A stretch of 40,785 nt of DNA from Parachlamydiales bacterium (GTDB taxonomy: Bacteria; Chlamydiota; Chlamydiia; Chlamydiales; Parachlamydiaceae). The notes below the pieces were generated by a model that saw only the letters and a program-made list of their open reading frames with translations, did not search any database and was not told the DNA's origin. The stretch lies in contig JAGVJG010000070.1 of the NCBI GenBank assembly GCA_020051235.1, positions 1 through 40,785 of the forward strand, written 5' to 3'. Below, one piece after another: positions 26,744 to 36,606 of this stretch. Every line of letters starts with the position of its first letter. Position 1 is the first letter of the stretch. Position numbers and translations under genes: made by a program.

Positions 26744-27388
26744 AAAATATACTAAAAATAAAGACGGGACTTTGTCGATGGCGGGAGACTCTTTCCATTG
26801 GGAGACGGGTTTCGTTTCCACATAGGCATCAGGAGCCATTAGATTGGCAGCGATGCAAAGCTTTGCATTGGACTTAAGAACTTGTTTGATCTTTTGGAAG
26901 CTCTTGATATTGCGATAGGGCGTTTCGATAAAGAGGTGGGTTACACCTTTTTCGAGTTTCTTTAACTCTTCCAATTCGTACGGAAGGTAACCGTGAAAAA
27001 AGAACTTTTGGGAGGGAAGTCCGGATAACATTAGGGCAAGTATGATTGATGACGGACCCACATGGGCTTCGACGTTTATTTTTTTCTCACGCGCTTTTTC
27101 AACGAGTTGTGAGCCGGGATCTGCGAGGCAAGGCAAGCCCGCATCAGAAATAAGGCCCCATGTTTCTCCTTTCAATAAAGGAGCGAGAAGGTCAGAGAAA
27201 TCTTTGGTATGCTCGTTTAAAAGCAGGACGGGAACAGTTTTCTTAAACTTTTTGAGGAATTGACGCGCGCCTTTGTCACTTTCAGCGATTAGACCTTGAA
27301 TGACGTTTACTTTTTCAGCAATGACGGGCGGGAATGCGGAAGCCTCTGTATTTTCAGCGAGTAAATTAGGTAAGAGTATAAGCGTCAT
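26741..27388 (-). CDS. Short RsmI-family SAM-dependent methyltransferase
   Basis: Tetrapyrrole-methylase-fold protein related to RsmI, which 2'-O-methylates C1402 of 16S rRNA. The family segment GLISDAGLPCLADPGSQLV (SDAG-x-P-x-x-x-DPG) is present, as is VGPSSIILAL, part of the SAM site. At 215 residues it lacks the C-terminal domain of E. coli RsmI (about 286) and its N-terminus lacks a standard LYxVxTPIGN motif (here LILLPNLLA), so the substrate may differ. It overlaps the holA stop by four bases and ends inside the palindromic repeat, whose arm provides the stop codon. Confidence 0.8.
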   Translation of the reverse strand: MTLILLPNLLAENTEASAFPPVIAEKVNVIQGLIAESDKGARQFLKKFKKTVPVLLLNEHTKDFSDLLAPLLKGETWGLISDAGLPCLADPGSQLVEKAREKKINVEAHVGPSSIILALMLSGLPSQKFFFHGYLPYELEELKKLEKGVTHLFIETPYRNIKSFQKIKQVLKSNAKLCIAANLMAPDAYVETKPVSQWKESPAIDKVPSLFLVYF

Positions 27389-28371
27389 GGAAAGCTAGCC
27401 ACAAAAAGATCTGCGAGGAGCTCATAATCAGGCTGTCCCTCTCTTCCCTTTAGATCGTAATCGTCAACTAACGTGAGGGCCTTTTTAAGCTTTGAAAAAC
27501 CCATCATACGAATATTTTCGAGATGCTTATCGAGAATGAAGCCTTTTAAATAAGGAATTGTTTCAGAAACTTGAGCAAGCGTTCCGCCATTCTTAAGGAT
27601 CGACGCCACTTTCATATCCGTTTCAATCTGACCGCGAATCGATTTTAGAATCGCAAAATAAGCTACCCCTTGTTGAAGAAGGGCGTGCATTAGTTTAACG
27701 GCTTTTGGACGGTCTTTTTTAAAGAGTGCATCGCTCAATTCAAAAACGCTGGCTTCAGCTCCTTTTGCAACCAATTGATGTACATCTTGAATCTTGATGA
27801 CAGGAGCGGTATCGATATAAGTAAGTAGCTTGTTAAGCTCTTGAGTCAAAAGTTCCGTATCACCTCTTGTCTCTCTCACTAACATCAAAGCGGCATCACG
27901 ATCGATTTTCTTATTAATCTTCGCTAAAAATAGATGCACCCACTCCTCTGCGCCTTTTTCACGCTGCCAGCTCTTCTCTGCACTGAAATCAAGGACAACC
28001 CCTTCTTTCTCAACTTTCTTATAAAAAGCGCTACTACCCGACGAGCCGCTTAAAATAATAGTGGTTTGAGGAGAACCTTTTAAAACCGCCTCTTCTTCTT
28101 TCTTTGAAAGTTCATCGACATCGATAATTAAAATTTGTTTACTCGAAAAAAGAGAGGGTGTCCCGAGTTCTTGCATGAGAACTTGCGGCTGCACCTTCTT
28201 TACCCCAAAAGGCGAAAGTTTTTCTTTCGCGCTGATTTTTTCAACCAGTCGCTCAATCGCTGTTCGATTCTCTTGCGCCCCTTCAGAAACGATTAAATAA
28301 AGAGGCGAAAATTGTGATTTTTCGGCCCCTTCAAGATGCTTTTCAAAGGCTTTCATGGAGGTAATTTTCAT
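27385..28371 (-). CDS. holA: DNA polymerase III delta subunit
   Basis: Clamp-loader subunit that opens the beta clamp. The ORF shows weak AAA-like N-terminal segments (YLIVSEG, QILIIDVDEL) and the helical middle and C-terminal region typical of HolA, including RETRGDTELLTQELNKLL and SDALFKKDRPKA, at 328 residues. The ATG at 28371 is preferred; a TTG at 28410 would add 13 residues with little support, and an ATG five codons in is also possible. Coupled to the following methyltransferase gene. The family is divergent, so the assignment is good rather than certain. Confidence 0.85.
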   Translation of the reverse strand: MKITSMKAFEKHLEGAEKSQFSPLYLIVSEGAQENRTAIERLVEKISAKEKLSPFGVKKVQPQVLMQELGTPSLFSSKQILIIDVDELSKKEEEAVLKGSPQTTIILSGSSGSSAFYKKVEKEGVVLDFSAEKSWQREKGAEEWVHLFLAKINKKIDRDAALMLVRETRGDTELLTQELNKLLTYIDTAPVIKIQDVHQLVAKGAEASVFELSDALFKKDRPKAVKLMHALLQQGVAYFAILKSIRGQIETDMKVASILKNGGTLAQVSETIPYLKGFILDKHLENIRMMGFSKLKKALTLVDDYDLKGREGQPDYELLADLFVASFP

Positions 28372-28469
28372 ATCGTTCAATATATTCCCATTTCTCTCAT
28401 TTCCAAGCAACGAATCTTAATTATATTTTAACTATCCTCCTACGATCAAATTAATAAATTAAGATTACA

Positions 28470-28490
28470 TTAACAAAGCTCAACTATAGA
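28470..28490 (+). promoter_or_regulatory. Candidate upstream signal of the giant Inc-like gene
   Basis: TTAACA followed nine bases later by TATAGA, with TCAAC in between. The blocks upstream of the two small Inc-like genes also have TTAACA with a T-C-A-rich gap and TATGC. A TATAAT-like sequence nearer the gene (about 28503) is an alternative -10 element. Transcription start is unknown. Confidence 0.35.
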
Positions 28491-28527
28491 CCTAAAAGTA
28501 CTATAATAATAAGTAGAGGATAATATA

Positions 28528-31500
28528 ATGCAAAACTCTGAAGCTTTAAATGCAGGAGTTAATCCTGCCATTATTCAACCGCAAAATCGCCCTCCCGAAT
28601 CTTCAAAATTAGAGCACGTTCCCGGCGACAAATGGGGACATCGATTTTCTGTCATTGCAAAAACAGCTGGAGCCGTTGCTATCGTTGCACTCACTGTTGC
28701 ACTTATCGCAGGTATTATCTTCGCGACGGGTGGTGCCGCTGTCATCCCCCTTGCAATTGCAGGCGGTGTTTTTATTGTAGCAGGCGGTGGAGGTATTGCG
28801 CTTAAACTCTTCAAAGATCACTTGCAAAAACCTGAAAAATCCCAAATCCCCGCACGCGCTTACGAGTTGTTGGGAGATAAAGTCACAACCAATCAAGTAA
28901 ATCTCTTAATGAATTTATCCCCTGAAAAAACAGAAAAACTCCTTAAATTTATGCAGATGGTCCGAGCAAAAAGCGAAGACAAAGCCATTATTAATCAATT
29001 ACAAAATGAAGTTGCTGAAGGCAATCCTGAAATTGAGGGTCTATTAGAAGAATTAAAAAATTCCAAAACTCTTTTAAACGCACTCCCCTACGGAAATTTA
29101 GAAGCAAAATTAAAACGCGTGATGCACTCAGACAAGGTTCCTAATCTTCTAAATAAATTATCGGGATCCTTCAATTCACCTATAAGACAAATAGCAGTTA
29201 ATGAAGTGATCAATGCGCTTCAAAAATTTAACATGTCAAAATTAGATCCTAATAGGAAATACGATTACTTTAGTTTACTTGGAAAGTTAAATGCTCTTAA
29301 GCACGAAACGAAAGACGCTGCTTTAATGGAAGTGTTAAATGAGCTTGTTAAGACTGCCGCAGGGTCTCACTATATTGATACACTAAATGAGAAAGAAGCC
29401 GTTATCTATCGAGCTTATGAACTAATAGGCGAGAATTTAAGCATTAATGACATGAATGTCATTCAAAACTTACCCGCAGACAAACTCGAAAATTTATCCG
29501 CTTTTATACACCTGGTAAGGGAAAAAAATCGAGGTGAAGATTATAAACCACAAGATCTCTTTTTTCTAGGCACTACGCTTGAAGCAGTTCCTCAGTTATC
29601 CTCACTTATTAACAAGCTAGAGGATAAAACAGGAAAATACACAAATTTACCCTATTCGGGTTTTGAAAATAGACTTAAAAACCTTCTTGGGGACAATTAT
29701 GATCTGCATTTTGACGCCTTTCAAAAAAATTTCAATTCCCCCTATTTTCAAATCGCCGCATACAAAGCACTATTAATTCTTGAAGAATATAAGAAAGACA
29801 AAAATTTAGATAATCTTGATGCCAAGTTAAATCAACTTTCTACAGAAGTTAACAATAAAGATTTTATGCAGTTGATTGATGACGTATCCAAACTCCTAAT
29901 CAGCTATGAAACCTTTGCGACCGATTTAGAAGTTGTTACTCGATTATTAAATCAAACCCCTGCAACACGCTTAGAAGAACCTTCGGCAGGTGTGATGCAA
30001 ACAGATATTGAGCCCAAACCCATCTCTTTAAAAAATCCTGACACAGCTAATAAGTTAAGAGCAGGCGTAGAAACACCCATATTAGAACCTCTCACCGACT
30101 TTAGTAGCGAAAACTTTACAAACAAAGAACTTTATGCAGATGGGGGACCGGCTCAAGGTATTTGGCCACAAAGCATGACCAAAGGTGATTATTCAATCAT
30201 TGAAACCATTCTCGGCTCCGATTGGATTAAAATGGCAGAGTTTTTAAGAGCATCAAATTATAAATCCCCTGTAGACGTCATTAATAGAACGGATGAATTT
30301 ATCCAGCATTTAAAAAATCGAAATATCTCTCTTGAGAATCAGAGGGTTCTTTTAAACATTGCTCATAAATATGCACCTGAGGGCTTTCCTGACTTCCCAG
30401 CCGTTCAAAACTTTTCCACTCATCTAAGTAATTTAGGAAAAGATCAGGCGTTAGTAGCGGCAAGAGATCAAAGAGGGCTTTATCCAACTGATGCTAGAAT
30501 TGGTATAATGTTACCTGACATCGAATCGAGTGAATTAGATCAAATTTCAAAACATTTCGAAAATAAATCTGAATTAGCTCAATATTTTGGATACCTAAAT
30601 CTTGAAAATTTTAAATCCCCTCAAGCTCTTCTCAAAGCAAACGATAAACTAATACAACTTTTTATCGATAAAAAAGTTCCGCCTGCTCAACAACAAACAC
30701 TTTTGAATATCCTTTATAAGCATGCACCCAAAGAGGCATTACAACAATTTCCCACCCTACCGTTCTTAGATTTTAAAACCATTAAAGATGCAGCCCCCGA
30801 TTTAGAGGGTAAACTGAATATTTTTATTAGAGGTCCAAAAGGGTTTTTAATACCTAAGCAAATTGAAATCGCCTCGGCAAATTCTCCAAGAATGGCGACA
30901 ACAAATCCCGATGTGATCTTTGTGAGTCTTGCAATTACAAAGAATCCCCCCAAAGTAATTTATGTACGCCATGAAATTCCTAGAGAACTATTCACCATTG
31001 AAAAAAATATAGAAGCGACCAGAGAAACTCTTATGAGAGTGGCAACTCAAGCTATGGTTACAGGTCGACCCATAGAAGAGTTGATTAAAGAGACCGATCT
31101 TAAGCCAGAAAGATATTCCGCTTACATAGTGATCGCAAATAATATAAGACAAAAAATTGAGTTTGAACATGGAATTGTTAATGGGAGTTTGAACCCTGTT
31201 ATATTAGAAAAAGGAATAAAAGCGGAACTGAGTGAAAAAGATGCAGCCTTTCTTCTGAATAAAATTAATGAACCTTTTGACAGAGCCGTTTTCTTACAAT
31301 TCTTTAGAGAGATGAAAAGTTTGAATGTTGAACCGAGAAATCAAAGAGCTATATTTGAATCTATGCAACTGCCCTTAGATTTTATAAAATCGGCTAACTG
31401 GTCAAAAAACGATAAATTAACAATGCTAAGAATTATTCAATCTAGGTCAACCGCGGGCCCTAATCAAATCCCTGTTCAATATAAAGACTTTTATAATTTT

Positions 31501-33285
31501 AATCTAAAATCAGAAGTTGGAACCTTTTATCTTATCGAATTAGATGATGATTTAGCTCCAGATATTAGAGAATTTAAAATTGAAAAAGAGGGATCTATCA
31601 AAGCGGGCGATCTTGTAATAAAAAATCAACCCCCAGAGAATTCTGAAGTAGAAGAATTTTTTAATTCCCTTCCCGCTTCAACAGTTAGTAGAACATTTGT
31701 TAGAGATCAAGCGACAGTACAAGCTAAACTAAACCATCCAGAAGCTTTAACGTTTGCAGAAGAGACGATTACCGTTGAAGATAAATCGCAAGTTGTTGAA
31801 ATCGTCTCAAAAGTTAAGGATGATTTAAATAGAGTGAGTTATTTTTTTAATGGAAAAAACATTAATAATCCAATCGCCTTTCTTTCCATACTATTTGTAG
31901 CTCTTGGAAAAAGTCTACAGGGATTAAGAACCCTTTCTAGTTTCTTATATCAAGCCATCAATCCTGCTTCCTTTGAAAACTTTAGAAGTCGTTTAGCAAT
32001 GAATTTATTTATGAACAATAATCACATCATGCAACAAGGTAACGTAAATATTCATGTTAAAGCGGCAGGTGATAACGTCCTAATCACTGCAGATACAGAT
32101 TTTTTAGTGGGCGATGGCGCTAATAAAGTCATTACGAGACCTTTATGGAACTATCATCAACAAGTGACATATACCATACCTATAGATGCTCTTGAAACTA
32201 GAGACATGAGTCAAGCAACGAGTACATTTACTGTTTCTTCGTCAAAAATACCCACATTTGAATTGATGAACCCCTATTTAGAAAAAGCTTTTAAACCTGC
32301 AGGCCTGGAATTATTCAACCGATATTTAGATATGTTGAATTCTTTAGGTCCTAATCCAGAGCCTAAACAACTAGCGATGATGTTAAGCATTCAGAATATC
32401 CTTATGGATGATATTCTTAAAATCAACGCGTCAAATCCAAAGTTATTAAAAAGTGTATTACCTCATTTATCCATGATATTTGGATTGTACCGTCTAACAC
32501 CTGCACAAATTGAAAGTGCGCTACCTCTAATGAATGAAAAGAAAGTTTATTTGTTTGATCGGATGTCGTTTGAACAAGATGCAATTTCTATATTTGTATT
32601 GATTAAAGGTGAAGTAAAACTTGATGAAACCATACCGCTGCTTAATCAACCCTTTCTTCCAAAAGATAATCCATTTTTTACGAAAAAAGTTCCATTGAAT
32701 CGAACTGTGTCTCCTATATTCTTAGACTATAGTTGGAATAATATTCGAAATAAGATGGAATTAAGAGATGAAGCGAAAGTTGAATTGAAAGATAAGTCCC
32801 AATTAGCTGTTCCTTATAGTAGAAAAGATCTTGAAAGAAGCAAATTTAATATTGATGGGAAGGATTTTGACCTTGGACAGGCAGATGAAAAGTTAGAAGC
32901 TCTGAAAAATCTGTTGGGAGTCAACACTCCTCAGATAACTGCTCTTTTAACTCAATTCGCTGCTGGAAGCCTGAAGTATAGTCTCGAACAAATGGCATAT
33001 CCTCATTTTGCGAATCAAAAACCCCCTGTTCCGGTTATTTTAGCAAACACCAAAGACTACAAGTATAATATAACTAAAGAAGAGGATGGATCCATTAAAA
33101 TGGAAATAGTAATGCTTCACGATATTGAACAGCCTTCCTATTCTGGCACCAACAACGTATTAGTCAAAGGCATTGTATCTAAAAGAACGATTATAATTTC
33201 TCCTGAAGATTTAGCGAATAATAGAGGTCAATCCAGTCTTGTAGTAGATACCCATGAAATTACCGGCCAGGATGCACTTCCTTAA
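28528..33285 (+). CDS. Giant Inc-like protein with internal repeats, 1585 residues
   Basis: Unrecognised family. Near the N-terminus two adjacent hydrophobic segments (about residues 46-67 and 70-92) form the bilobed domain typical of chlamydial inclusion-membrane proteins. Two kinds of internal duplication follow: about 108-255 and 291-445 (both begin RAYEL and end with FNSP plus a helix), and about 552-632 and 667-750 (both with an NxxxKSP segment, then QxxLLNIxxKHAP). The C-terminal 800 residues show no known domain. Codon use resembles the AT-rich background. agagga precedes the ATG. The 3' end overlaps the convergent HAD-Nudix gene by 26 bases. A type III-secreted inclusion-membrane or effector protein is the likeliest reading. 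Confidence 0.82.
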   Translation: MQNSEALNAGVNPAIIQPQNRPPESSKLEHVPGDKWGHRFSVIAKTAGAVAIVALTVALIAGIIFATGGAAVIPLAIAGGVFIVAGGGGIALKLFKDHLQKPEKSQIPARAYELLGDKVTTNQVNLLMNLSPEKTEKLLKFMQMVRAKSEDKAIINQLQNEVAEGNPEIEGLLEELKNSKTLLNALPYGNLEAKLKRVMHSDKVPNLLNKLSGSFNSPIRQIAVNEVINALQKFNMSKLDPNRKYDYFSLLGKLNALKHETKDAALMEVLNELVKTAAGSHYIDTLNEKEAVIYRAYELIGENLSINDMNVIQNLPADKLENLSAFIHLVREKNRGEDYKPQDLFFLGTTLEAVPQLSSLINKLEDKTGKYTNLPYSGFENRLKNLLGDNYDLHFDAFQKNFNSPYFQIAAYKALLILEEYKKDKNLDNLDAKLNQLSTEVNNKDFMQLIDDVSKLLISYETFATDLEVVTRLLNQTPATRLEEPSAGVMQTDIEPKPISLKNPDTANKLRAGVETPILEPLTDFSSENFTNKELYADGGPAQGIWPQSMTKGDYSIIETILGSDWIKMAEFLRASNYKSPVDVINRTDEFIQHLKNRNISLENQRVLLNIAHKYAPEGFPDFPAVQNFSTHLSNLGKDQALVAARDQRGLYPTDARIGIMLPDIESSELDQISKHFENKSELAQYFGYLNLENFKSPQALLKANDKLIQLFIDKKVPPAQQQTLLNILYKHAPKEALQQFPTLPFLDFKTIKDAAPDLEGKLNIFIRGPKGFLIPKQIEIASANSPRMATTNPDVIFVSLAITKNPPKVIYVRHEIPRELFTIEKNIEATRETLMRVATQAMVTGRPIEELIKETDLKPERYSAYIVIANNIRQKIEFEHGIVNGSLNPVILEKGIKAELSEKDAAFLLNKINEPFDRAVFLQFFREMKSLNVEPRNQRAIFESMQLPLDFIKSANWSKNDKLTMLRIIQSRSTAGPNQIPVQYKDFYNFNLKSEVGTFYLIELDDDLAPDIREFKIEKEGSIKAGDLVIKNQPPENSEVEEFFNSLPASTVSRTFVRDQATVQAKLNHPEALTFAEETITVEDKSQVVEIVSKVKDDLNRVSYFFNGKNINNPIAFLSILFVALGKSLQGLRTLSSFLYQAINPASFENFRSRLAMNLFMNNNHIMQQGNVNIHVKAAGDNVLITADTDFLVGDGANKVITRPLWNYHQQVTYTIPIDALETRDMSQATSTFTVSSSKIPTFELMNPYLEKAFKPAGLELFNRYLDMLNSLGPNPEPKQLAMMLSIQNILMDDILKINASNPKLLKSVLPHLSMIFGLYRLTPAQIESALPLMNEKKVYLFDRMSFEQDAISIFVLIKGEVKLDETIPLLNQPFLPKDNPFFTKKVPLNRTVSPIFLDYSWNNIRNKMELRDEAKVELKDKSQLAVPYSRKDLERSKFNIDGKDFDLGQADEKLEALKNLLGVNTPQITALLTQFAAGSLKYSLEQMAYPHFANQKPPVPVILANTKDYKYNITKEEDGSIKMEIVMLHDIEQPSYSGTNNVLVKGIVSKRTIIISPEDLANNRGQSSLVVDTHEITGQDALP

Positions 33286-34402
33286 TTAGGTAGTGAGAGA
33301 AAGGAACGAAGGGTAAAAACTCGTCTTTAGAGTCATAAAATTTCACATTAGTGGTTTCATCAGAAGGGCTAAAGTCGGGTTTTGAGAGTTCGACTTTAGC
33401 AACAATTTCAATAATATTATCTAAATGATCGAAGATGATTGAGTGACATTTTAAGAATGCAACGTTTTCGCGTGGAATGTGAGCTTCTTCTTCGAGCTCT
33501 TTATAAATATGGTCTTCCCAATTATCTGAAGAGTCGTCAAAGCCCCCGGCGGGGATGAGTTCCCAATAATGGGGATATTGCGAAACTTGGGGTGATCGCT
33601 CAGCAATCAGGAGTTTATTTTCAAAGGTTGTAATTCCACTAAGGCATACACAACGATATTTAAGTTTCACTCCCCTAAATGAAGCGAGGAAGTTTTTATA
33701 TTCAATAAAGCAACCCACTAGGGTGTTATTCTTAATTTCTAGGAAATGAAGGATGTTTCCATTAAAGAGCGTGGGGTTTTCTTGGATGGCATTTTTCCAA
33801 ACCGTTTCAACTTGATTCTTCTCATCGTCTGATAATCTTAAGTTATCGGGCAGTGGAACAATTTCAACCGCGAGTTTCTCACCTTTAAACAACGTCTGAT
33901 AATTTATATCTAAGACATGCTGCTTCCATTTATCCCAGTTGACTGTTTCGTGTTGGTCATCTAAATAGAGCACTTCATCACGTGCAAGATTTAAAACTTT
34001 TAACCCCTCTTCCCACTTATTGGAAGTTTCATAAAGTTTAAAATCAAATACGTCGAGATTATGCGCTTGAAGAATTCGATCCGCATAATCTTTATGTGCA
34101 GAAGTTGCAAGGACGAGTTTTAGTCGATTTAATTTTGCCATATGTAAAAATGACAAAACGCCTGGCATTAGATTAGGGGTTATGTTTTCGAGCCCTTTAA
34201 TATAGCTCTCATAAGATGAGGGTATTTGATATTTCGCTTCTAAGTAGGCTGCGACTTCTTTAAGGGGTCTATGAAGGGATTTAAATTCTTCACGACTCCC
34301 CTCTTTTCCAAATTGCTTAAGAAAGTTGATATAGTATTGATAAAGGGCTTCTTCTGAATCGATGATCGTTCCATCTAAATCGATAATGACCCCTCGAATC
34401 AC
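33260..34402 (-). CDS. HAD phosphatase fused to a Nudix hydrolase
   Basis: Residues 1-210 are a HAD-superfamily phosphatase with nucleophile motif DLDGT (Asp8, Asp10), the SxHK-like motif II/III region (LATSAHKDYA) and the acidic LDD motif. Residues about 245-370 are a Nudix domain with the core KELEEEAHI, in which the catalytic Glu residues are kept although the flanking Glu is Asp and Arg is Lys. Starts at GTG directly after the GNAT-NeuB stop (TAA GTG), with gagg eight bases upstream. It probably acts on a sugar phosphate and a nucleotide-linked by-product in the same sugar pathway, by context. Overlaps the convergent giant gene by 26 bases. Confidence 0.82.
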   Translation of the reverse strand: MIRGVIIDLDGTIIDSEEALYQYYINFLKQFGKEGSREEFKSLHRPLKEVAAYLEAKYQIPSSYESYIKGLENITPNLMPGVLSFLHMAKLNRLKLVLATSAHKDYADRILQAHNLDVFDFKLYETSNKWEEGLKVLNLARDEVLYLDDQHETVNWDKWKQHVLDINYQTLFKGEKLAVEIVPLPDNLRLSDDEKNQVETVWKNAIQENPTLFNGNILHFLEIKNNTLVGCFIEYKNFLASFRGVKLKYRCVCLSGITTFENKLLIAERSPQVSQYPHYWELIPAGGFDDSSDNWEDHIYKELEEEAHIPRENVAFLKCHSIIFDHLDNIIEIVAKVELSKPDFSPSDETTNVKFYDSKDEFLPFVPFSHYLIKEVHPGR

Positions 34403-35857
34403 TTAAATACCCTCACCGATTTGATAATCTTTCTCCGCTTTTACCCCTTGAATTTTTCCTATCTCAAAAGGATCTTTACCGACTGAGTTTTTTCCTGGGC
34501 GTAATATTGCAAAGTTGACACCTTCTTCCAAAAGTTCGCCTCTTTTGATGGCTTTAATTGCTTGAAGACGTCTTTTGGCAAAATGGTAGAGTTCTTTTTC
34601 ACTAGGTTCGACTTTCTTAAATCCGCTTCCTTTCATTTTCTCTAACTCACGAATCCGCTTGATCAGCTGTTTCAACTCGTTGGGCTCTGTAGCAAACTTA
34701 TGATCCGGCCCTTTTAAGTTGCGATCTAGCGTAAAATGGCGCTCGATAACTGTAGCACCTAAAGCGACTGCAGCAAGGGGAGCTATAAAAGGATCGAGTG
34801 AATGATCGGAAAGTCCGACTGGAACCTGAAATTGATCTCTTAATGATACAATTGCATTGAGATTCATCGATTCGTCAGGTGCGGGATAGGCAGCACTACA
34901 TTGAAGTAAAGTAATAGGACCCGATCTTAAACCCTGCAAATACTGCATAGTGGCGGCAATATCTACCAGATTAGAAGCGCCGGTTGATACATAAACCGGT
35001 TTTTTGGTTTGAGCAACGGCTTCCAGTAATCTTAAATGATGATTTTCATACGACGCAATTTTATGTCTTTTGACATAAGGATCGATCATTTTGAAATCTT
35101 CGAGAGAAAAAGGTGACGCCATCCATTCAATTCCCTTCTCTTTACAATACTCAGCAATTTTAGGAATCCATTCGTAGGGCATCTCTAAATGCTTAAAAAG
35201 GGAATGAATGTCTTCATTTAAATAATCGGCCACTCCTGCATTCGGAGCGTAGGTATTTTCAGCACGAAAAACCTGAAATTTTACGGCATCGGCACCTGCG
35301 TCCGCTGCTACATCGACTAGTTTAAGGACTCTTTCCCAATCATTTTCTCCAATTTTCCAGTTTGAGCCCGCTTCAGCAATAAAAAATACGCGATTGCTGC
35401 TCTCGGATAAAGGGAGAATGTACGTGAAAAGATCACCTTCTCTAGATGCTTTTTTGTATCCCGATTTTTCAAAGATGGCGATAGAGGCTTTATTATCTTC
35501 TTTGATTTTGGCGACCACTTTGTGTACACCATTTCGCTTGAGCCAGGGCTTTATAGCCTCAAGAATTTGATACCCTTTGCCTTTCCCACGCATCTCTTGA
35601 GCAATTACAATGGAGATTTCCACCCCTTCTTCTTCTCGATTGAATCGCAAAACGGCAATGACTTGACCCGATTCATTAATAAATAAAGAAGGAAGGAAAG
35701 CGATTGTGAAATATTTTTCAATAAACTTTGGATAAAACTCATCTACGCTCATTTCATCGCGGAAAGTTAGCGAATTGTTTCTAGCTTCAGAATCAGAGCG
35801 AAGGCTCCAAACTTTCTTAGCATCTTCAAGAGTAGGCTGTATTATTTCAAAATTCAT
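34403..35857 (-). CDS. GNAT acetyltransferase fused to NeuB-type nonulosonic acid synthase
   Basis: Two enzymes in one 484-residue chain. Residues 1-150 are a GNAT N-acetyltransferase with the acetyl-CoA loop RGKGKG (90-95) and NxxSIxIFEKxGY. Residues about 157-410 are a NeuB-type synthase that condenses phosphoenolpyruvate with an amino sugar to make sialic, legionaminic or pseudaminic acid (IAEAGSNW, KFQ, SDHS, ERHFTLD). The last 70 residues match the SAF antifreeze-like domain that closes this active site. The ATG at 35857, overlapping the previous stop (ATGA) with aagaag upstream, is preferred over an ATG 13 codons earlier. The acetyltransferase may be the PseH-like step before condensation. 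Which sugar is made is unknown. Confidence 0.88.
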   Translation of the reverse strand: MNFEIIQPTLEDAKKVWSLRSDSEARNNSLTFRDEMSVDEFYPKFIEKYFTIAFLPSLFINESGQVIAVLRFNREEEGVEISIVIAQEMRGKGKGYQILEAIKPWLKRNGVHKVVAKIKEDNKASIAIFEKSGYKKASREGDLFTYILPLSESSNRVFFIAEAGSNWKIGENDWERVLKLVDVAADAGADAVKFQVFRAENTYAPNAGVADYLNEDIHSLFKHLEMPYEWIPKIAEYCKEKGIEWMASPFSLEDFKMIDPYVKRHKIASYENHHLRLLEAVAQTKKPVYVSTGASNLVDIAATMQYLQGLRSGPITLLQCSAAYPAPDESMNLNAIVSLRDQFQVPVGLSDHSLDPFIAPLAAVALGATVIERHFTLDRNLKGPDHKFATEPNELKQLIKRIRELEKMKGSGFKKVEPSEKELYHFAKRRLQAIKAIKRGELLEEGVNFAILRPGKNSVGKDPFEIGKIQGVKAEKDYQIGEGI

Positions 35858-36606
35858 ATCTTCTTTTGCTCGACGTGATGATTCAAGAGCTTCCAATCTG
35901 GATGCTCTTGAGCCAAGTCTAGCAAATCGCGAAGATTAAATTGGGGCTTTTTTGGAAGGATCGCCTCTAACATCTTCTCTATTAGAGTAAAATCCTCTTG
36001 AGTATCAACGGTCCAGCGATAAGAAGAATGATCTTCAGAATAGCGATAAGAGCCGAGCTTATAACGCTCAGGATGACGATAAATAAAGGGAGTTACGTGC
36101 TCTCTATCACTTGAGAGAAAGGACTCGCTATGGGCTTCCTCTAGAGATCGCCTCTTAAATATCTCTATATCCATCCCCCTAGGGAACGTGCGTTCTAATG
36201 TATTCGAGTAGTAATCATATTGGGGATAATGAGAAAGAAACTCATCAAGAAGCGTATCTATCAAGTCGGGATCAATTAAGGGACAATCTGCTGTTAGTCG
36301 AACCACTACATCAATGTCATAATGGCGAGCCGTTTTTAAGTAACGATCTAACACATCGTCTTCAGAGCCTGTATAAAAGGAAATTTTTTCCTGCTTACAG
36401 ATCGCAACAATAGATTGATCATTTTCATTTTGTGTTGTTGCAACGATAAGAGTGTTGGGTTGACGAACACGTTTAAGGCGTTCAATTTGGTATTCGAGAA
36501 GAGTTTTATCTTTTACTTTAAGAAGCGGTTTTCCGGGTAAACGAGTCGCCCCCATCCTAGCTTGGACAATTATTCCAATCTTAAGACGGGGGCGACTTTC
36601 ATTCAT
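35854..36606 (-). CDS. SpsF/NeuA-like cytidylyltransferase
   Basis: Nucleotidyltransferase that activates a sugar acid with CTP, 250 residues. The N-terminal nucleotide loop is VQARMGATRLPGKPL and the metal/substrate region VVRLTADCPLIDPDLID is conserved. Placed directly before a NeuB-type gene, the natural product would be a CMP-nonulosonic acid. The ATG overlaps the stop of the hc2-like gene (ATGA), so the two are coupled. Family assignment is good; the exact sugar is inferred. Confidence 0.87.
   Translation of the reverse strand: MNESRPRLKIGIIVQARMGATRLPGKPLLKVKDKTLLEYQIERLKRVRQPNTLIVATTQNENDQSIVAICKQEKISFYTGSEDDVLDRYLKTARHYDIDVVVRLTADCPLIDPDLIDTLLDEFLSHYPQYDYYSNTLERTFPRGMDIEIFKRRSLEEAHSESFLSSDREHVTPFIYRHPERYKLGSYRYSEDHSSYRWTVDTQEDFTLIEKMLEAILPKKPQFNLRDLLDLAQEHPDWKLLNHHVEQKKI

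Noticed and set aside
26613-26798. A minus-strand small protein across the palindrome
   Set aside because: It is a translation of the cgcaaag repeat and the hemW end, a known type of spurious product.
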